A stretch of 64,000 bases of DNA from Prorocentrum cordatum (lineage: Eukaryota > Sar > Dinophyceae > Prorocentrales > Prorocentraceae), in contig CAUYUJ010003014.1 in assembly GCA_963575745.1 (NCBI GenBank), positions 115,001 to 179,000 on the forward strand, in the 5' to 3' direction. How positions within the stretch are numbered: the first letter of the stretch is position 1; every line of letters begins with the position of its first letter. The notes beneath the pieces are model-generated. The model saw only the letters and a list, made by a program, of their open reading frames with translations, was not told the origin of the DNA and made no database searches. Made by a program: the position numbers and the translations under genes. This document shows, one piece after another, positions 60,431 to 64,000 of the stretch.

Positions 60431-60531
60431 CGAGGATGTCTCGGGCGACTAGGGCCTCCAAGTGCAACAAGGTGCGGTGATTGACCGTGCGGTGAGGTAT
60501 TTTGGTTGGCATATCGAGGTCACCACACGGT
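60431..60531. repeat. dispersed repeat family 2, copy b
   Basis: Counterpart of 34472-34593, same orientation, about 26 kb away. Confidence 0.6.
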
Positions 60532-60719
60532 CTGTCTCTGGACGGATGTGGGACTCCATATTTTCGAGGGCGGACGAGCCATCCAGGTCCCCCACCCTCG
60601 ACCCCCCTATCATTGGCGCTTCCCCAGCCGTCATGCACGTGTACGTTCTGTGTGAGCCTTTCTTTATGTCGGTGGGTTCATTGTAGGTCTTCAGTCTCCG
60701 CTTGTGCTCTCTCTTCGCA

Positions 60720-60825
60720 GGGTTTGCCTTTTCTTCGCTGGTCGGCGAGCAGGTGGACGAGATAGTGGAGGAGGTGCATCGCGTCACGGCAGAGGACACC
60801 CCCGCCAGTGTTCCTTTAGCGTGTG
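60720..60825 (+). CDS. short exon-like segment
   Basis: GFAFSSLVGEQVDEIVEEVH followed by RVTAEDTPASVPLA, directly after a pyrimidine-rich acceptor-like CTCTCTCTTCGCAG. It runs into a (GT)n microsatellite (60823-60846) that could supply a donor. Too short for family assignment. Confidence 0.3.
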
Positions 60826-60846
60826 TGTGTGTGTGTGTGTGTGTGC
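60823..60846. repeat. (GT)n microsatellite
   Basis: About twelve GT repeats. Confidence 0.9.
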
Positions 60847-61152
60847 TGGGGGGGAACCGAATACACCAGGGGGAGGAGAGAAGAATGAGGAGGCCGATTT
60901 GGAGGAAAGGGCACGAGGGCGCGGAAGACGACGGAGCAGGATGAGCCAGAGGAAGGGGAGGTGGACGAAAAGGGGCAGGTGAGGGACGAGGCGGTGGGCA
61001 TCACGAGGACGAGCAGAAAAACACAGGGCAGGACGGGAACGAGGAGGAGCAAGCTCAACATGATCAGGGGAGGAGCAGGAGGAGGAAAGATGATCGGCAA
61101 GCGTATCAGCAGTAAGAGCAGGTGGGAAGGGGCCTTCTAAGGGAGTAATTAG

Positions 61153-61404
61153 GGACAGGAGGAGGAGGAGGAGGAGGAGGAGGAGGAGGAGGAGGAGGAG
61201 GAGGAGGAGGAGGAAGAAGAGGCGGATGTGTTCGGCCGACGACTTCCTGCCCCAGGGGCGAAGACACAGGAGCTTGCCCGACTCATGCAAAACGATGTTT
61301 GCATGATGCAGGCGTTCGAACAGATCCGCCGCCCCCAACTTGGGGAGAATGCATCGGACACTGAGGATACCCTCAGGAAGAGCGTAGGGCAGCGCGTTGG
61401 CTGA
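61153..61404 (+). CDS. poly-Glu coding-like segment
   Basis: The GGA array 61157-61213 read in the GAG frame gives a run of about 20 Glu, followed by ADVFGRRLPAPGAKTQELAR, LMQNDVCMMQAFEQIRRPQL and GENASDTEDTLRKSVGQRVG, ending TGA 61402-61404. The downstream part is clearly more protein-like than its alternatives. It is preceded by a TAG, so it is probably an exon whose acidic tract is made by the microsatellite. The function is unknown. Confidence 0.38.
   Translation, partial: GQEEEEEEEEEEEEEEEEEEEEEADVFGRRLPAPGAKTQELARLMQNDVCMMQAFEQIRRPQLGENASDTEDTLRKSVGQRVG
61157..61213. repeat. (GGA)n microsatellite
   Basis: Nearly pure GGA for about 57 bp. Confidence 0.95.
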
Positions 61405-61799
61405 TGCGCTCGCGCAAGGAGGCGCCTACGGCTGCTGACGGCAACGCTCGACACATCGTCTCCGCTTCGGTGCCTGAGGCTGCTTCTGATGGCATTGCCA
61501 TTCACCGTGGCTTCTTTCCGGCTCCTGGGGCTCTGGGCTTCTGATGGCCCTGCCCTTCGCCGCTTCGAAGGCCAGGGGTCCGCGGGGGGGAGGCGGCGGC
61601 GGCGCCAGAGGGGCATGAGTGGGGGGAGGCAGACGCCCACAGCCCAGACCGATCCACAGGGTGGGGGAGGCGCGCAGGCTCTGCGTCGACGCGGCGGGGG
61701 GTGCCCGCCGAGGACCGGGCTCCACGGCTGGCCGCCCGCGTACTGGGCGGCCCGGCATGCGGGGGCCGACAAGACTCGGGAGCGAGAAAGAGAACCTAG

Positions 61800-62025
61800 G
61801 CCTCCCAGATGGGGTCGGAGCAGACGGGGTCGGAGGATCTCGCCGCATCGCCAATGCATCGGCGATGCGGCGCGATGCAGAGCCCGATTTTCTCCACGCC
61901 GGCGTCGCCGATGCATCACCCACACGTCGACGATGCATCGCCGATGCATCGCCGATACATCGCCGACGTATCGGCGATGCGGCGCGATCCTCCGACCCCA
62001 TCTGCTCCGACCCCATCTGGGAGGC
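61800..62025. repeat. foldback/MITE-like element, copy 3 (226 bp)
   Basis: The left arm begins GCCTCCCAGATGGGGTCGGA and the right arm ends TCCGACCCCATCTGGGAGGC, exact reverse complements. The match continues inward for nearly 50 bases with about two mismatches. The interior is made of CGCCGATGCATCGCCGATG-type units. This is the best-preserved copy. Confidence 0.88.
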
Positions 62026-62481
62026 GTCCAGAGAAGGGAGAGGGCCAGGGGGAGGAGGATATCATGGCGTGGGCCATGATATCTCCCCCGATTTCATGGC
62101 GCCCCGTCTTGCTTCATGACGTCCCTGACCCCTCCTTGGGCCGCGCACATGCCGCCGGCCATGATTTGCGCCCCCCCCTTGGACGCCCCCCTCTTGGCCG
62201 CCCCCGAAGGGGGCAGCGCATGTGCGCGTCACCGGGCCCTTCCCCCAGGCAAGCGGCACTGCGTGCTCTCTTCCGAGGTTTTGGCACATCGGCGCCCACT
62301 GTGCCATCGGGGAGGCGCAGGGTGGATTCGCGACGCATGGACTACCGACTGGTCCTGTTTCCAATGCGAAGTCGGCGCGCTCCGTCGCCGCAACGGGCCG
62401 AATTAGCACCTGGGCTCTAGGGCTAGTTTCCCCGATCAGAGGGTCTGGCACCCACGCGCCAGATTCACGGATCCCTACTCC

Positions 62482-62754
62482 ATGTTAGCGCGTGCCCGAT
62501 GTCAGGCGCGGATGTGCCCTGGCCTCGGACCAGCGCTACCCAGACCCCCTTGCCTCCGTGCCCAGCGGGCCGCTCAAAGTCGGAGGGTGCTGGCCCTGCC
62601 GGGATCAGACCTTCCGTTCCTAATCGAGCGCCTGGCGGTGGACGTCGACGACCAGCAGGCCGACCTGGCCGACATGCACCAGATCTTCTGCCGGAACATG
62701 GCCCGTGAGGGGGGCCGGGGGGCCCAAACACCCGAAGGGGAAACAGTTGCATGA
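62482..62754 (+). CDS. coding-like segment, unknown
   Basis: Frame to TGA 62752-62754. The last 50 residues (LPFLIERLAVDVDDQQADLA, DMHQIFCRNMAREGGRGAQT, PEGETVA) are protein-like, with an acidic DVDDQQADLAD stretch. The N part is Arg/Pro-rich and less certain. No family. Confidence 0.33.
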   Translation: MLARARCQARMCPGLGPALPRPPCLRAQRAAQSRRVLALPGSDLPFLIERLAVDVDDQQADLADMHQIFCRNMAREGGRGAQTPEGETVA

Positions 62755-64000
62755 ACATTCAGGTTCGAGGTTGCGCGGTGGTTTCTTGCATCTGCGCTGG
62801 GCCTCCACTGGCGGCGCCGCCGGCGCCGCCCATGGCGCGCTCCACGCGCCAGGGAGGGGGTCCAGCGCCGATCCAAGAAGTCCGCGCCGAGCTCCGAAAG
62901 TGTAATTATGCATCATTATGGTGTTTCTTTTGTTCTCGACGTGTTCCAGGGGTGTGCCTTTGCCGCGAAGGTGTGCGCAGGCCAGGGCTGGGCGTTCCCC
63001 GTCGCCTGGCCACGCGCCCCTGGCGCGGGCATGTGGTTCGAAGCTGGCGGTTCATTGATCTGAAGGCAGCAGAGGGCGATTTTTCGGACGCGGTCGCTTC
63101 CGATTCGTTTTCGCCGCCCGAGAAGCCCCCTTCCAGGGGCGTGGCTTTGTGGGGCTCGAGTGCTTCCGGACAGCTGAGTCGTCGCTGCCGCAGACGTTTG
63201 TGTCGTCTTCCCAGTCAGGAGTGTGCATTTTTTGCTGCCTGGCCGCTGGCCTCCGATGCGGGCATGTGCTTTTCGCTGCTGGCACGGAGTTACTGTCTTG
63301 AGGTCGTCCGTGCAGTTCGCAGCTGGGGGCCATCTCTGATCAGGCCCCATCAGAATCAGTGGGCCGAACATCCCGGGATCGGTTCCGCAAGCTGTCTTTT
63401 GTGGGTGGAGGGTGGGGTAACCGTGTTCGGAGGCGCGCCCAAGTGGAAGGCAGGGGGGGGCGGGCTTTTCCATAAGGCTCAGAATGCCTCGGACCTTCTG
63501 ACAAGCTTTCTCCGCCTTCTCCGAAGTCACAGACAGCTTCTGAGAATGCGGGAGGGGTTCTGAGAAGCGCCGTCATCTTCTGAGAAGGCTCGCTCCCTTT
63601 CACTTAATTGGCAGATAGCCTTCAGGCTCGGCGGCTCAATGTGACGCACGAGCGACTACACAGCACCTCCTGGCATGCGTGTGAAAACGCCCTGGAGTCC
63701 AAGCACAGCAGGACCTTGCAAGGAAAATGTACCGTAGAACCGCTTGGTCTTGGAGAGGCCAGTAAGACACGCAATTATTCAGCGGTGGCATCAGCACTTC
63801 CAAAACTGTGCACGTGCATTCGGGCACGCGATGTGCAGATCTAGACGATTACACGTGTCATTGGTAGTATGACCATGCGCGCCAGGAATTAGAAATGTGT
63901 TTGTGTAAGGACTTTACGCGTGATTTGGGAAGCATGGGTCGCTTCGACTGGCATGGGATGAGTCCACTTCCATTTCTAATCGTAGACTTTTTCCAAACTC
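62755..64000. other. no gene recognised
   Basis: Mixed composition. 63420-63600 carries repeated CTTCTGAGAA motifs and resembles 41281-41420 (shared order of GGCGGGC, a GCTCRGAA-like block, CTTCTG/CTTTC and GCCGCCTTCT-like sequence). Possibly another diverged dispersed repeat. Confidence 0.4.

Overview
The window is nuclear DNA of a dinoflagellate. The best evidence is three relics of the dinoflagellate spliced leader (DinoSL, whose core is TAGCCATTTTGGCTCAAG), all on the minus strand, at 6674-6691, 7068-7089 and 12176-12196. Two of them lie just upstream of the first ATG of a long coding-like reading frame. The rest fits: GC-rich sequence, abundant poly-G, GGA and ATG microsatellites, minisatellites, fragmented coding stretches, a decayed Ty1/copia-type retroelement and a 100-N scaffold gap. 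The species cannot be named from the sequence. There are no prokaryotic features (operons, ribosome binding sites, CRISPR).

Layout. (1) 0-2.7 kb: a short foldback element, one coding-like fragment on minus and one frameshifted plus-strand gene (1689-2265). (2) 3.1-12.2 kb: a one-direction cluster on the minus strand. In transcription order it holds locus D (12171-8949, with a weak hAT-transposase-like segment), locus C (about 8730-7694, Cys-rich C terminus) and locus A (6581-3082, RGG-rich). Pyrimidine-rich tracts on the coding strand lie before all three. (3) 12.7-28.1 kb: plus-strand coding-like stretches broken by frameshifts and single in-frame stops (12.8-14.4, 16.4-21.3 and 24.2-28.1 kb), separated by G-rich low-complexity DNA and a 73-bp tandem array. 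(4) 28.4-30.1 kb: a 17-unit array of about 101 bp. (5) 30-46.6 kb: few genes but many repeats, including foldback elements built on CGCCGATGCATCGGCG, several dispersed repeat families, a 700-bp ATG array, a GGA/GGAGCA array and a possible VOC/glyoxalase exon. (6) 46653-46752: the gap. It is followed by an uninterrupted retroelement reading frame carrying RNase H (46755-48467). (7) 51.2-57.3 kb: a decayed Ty1/copia-type retrotransposon on plus, with protease, GAG-pre-integrase, integrase, reverse transcriptase and RNase H in canonical order. (8) 57.6-64 kb: microsatellites, another foldback copy, dispersed repeats and a few short coding-like segments.

A recurrent theme is that long coherent reading frames continue in the same frame directly after one stop codon. 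I found at least eleven cases. Every one can be derived from a CAG, CAA or CGA codon by one C-to-T change, which suggests retrocopies or repeated genes in decay. Most coding calls rest on protein-like composition and frame continuity, because the families are not recognisable without a search. The recognisable proteins are the copia polyprotein domains, the RNase H frame, the VOC fragment and, weakly, the hAT-like segment.
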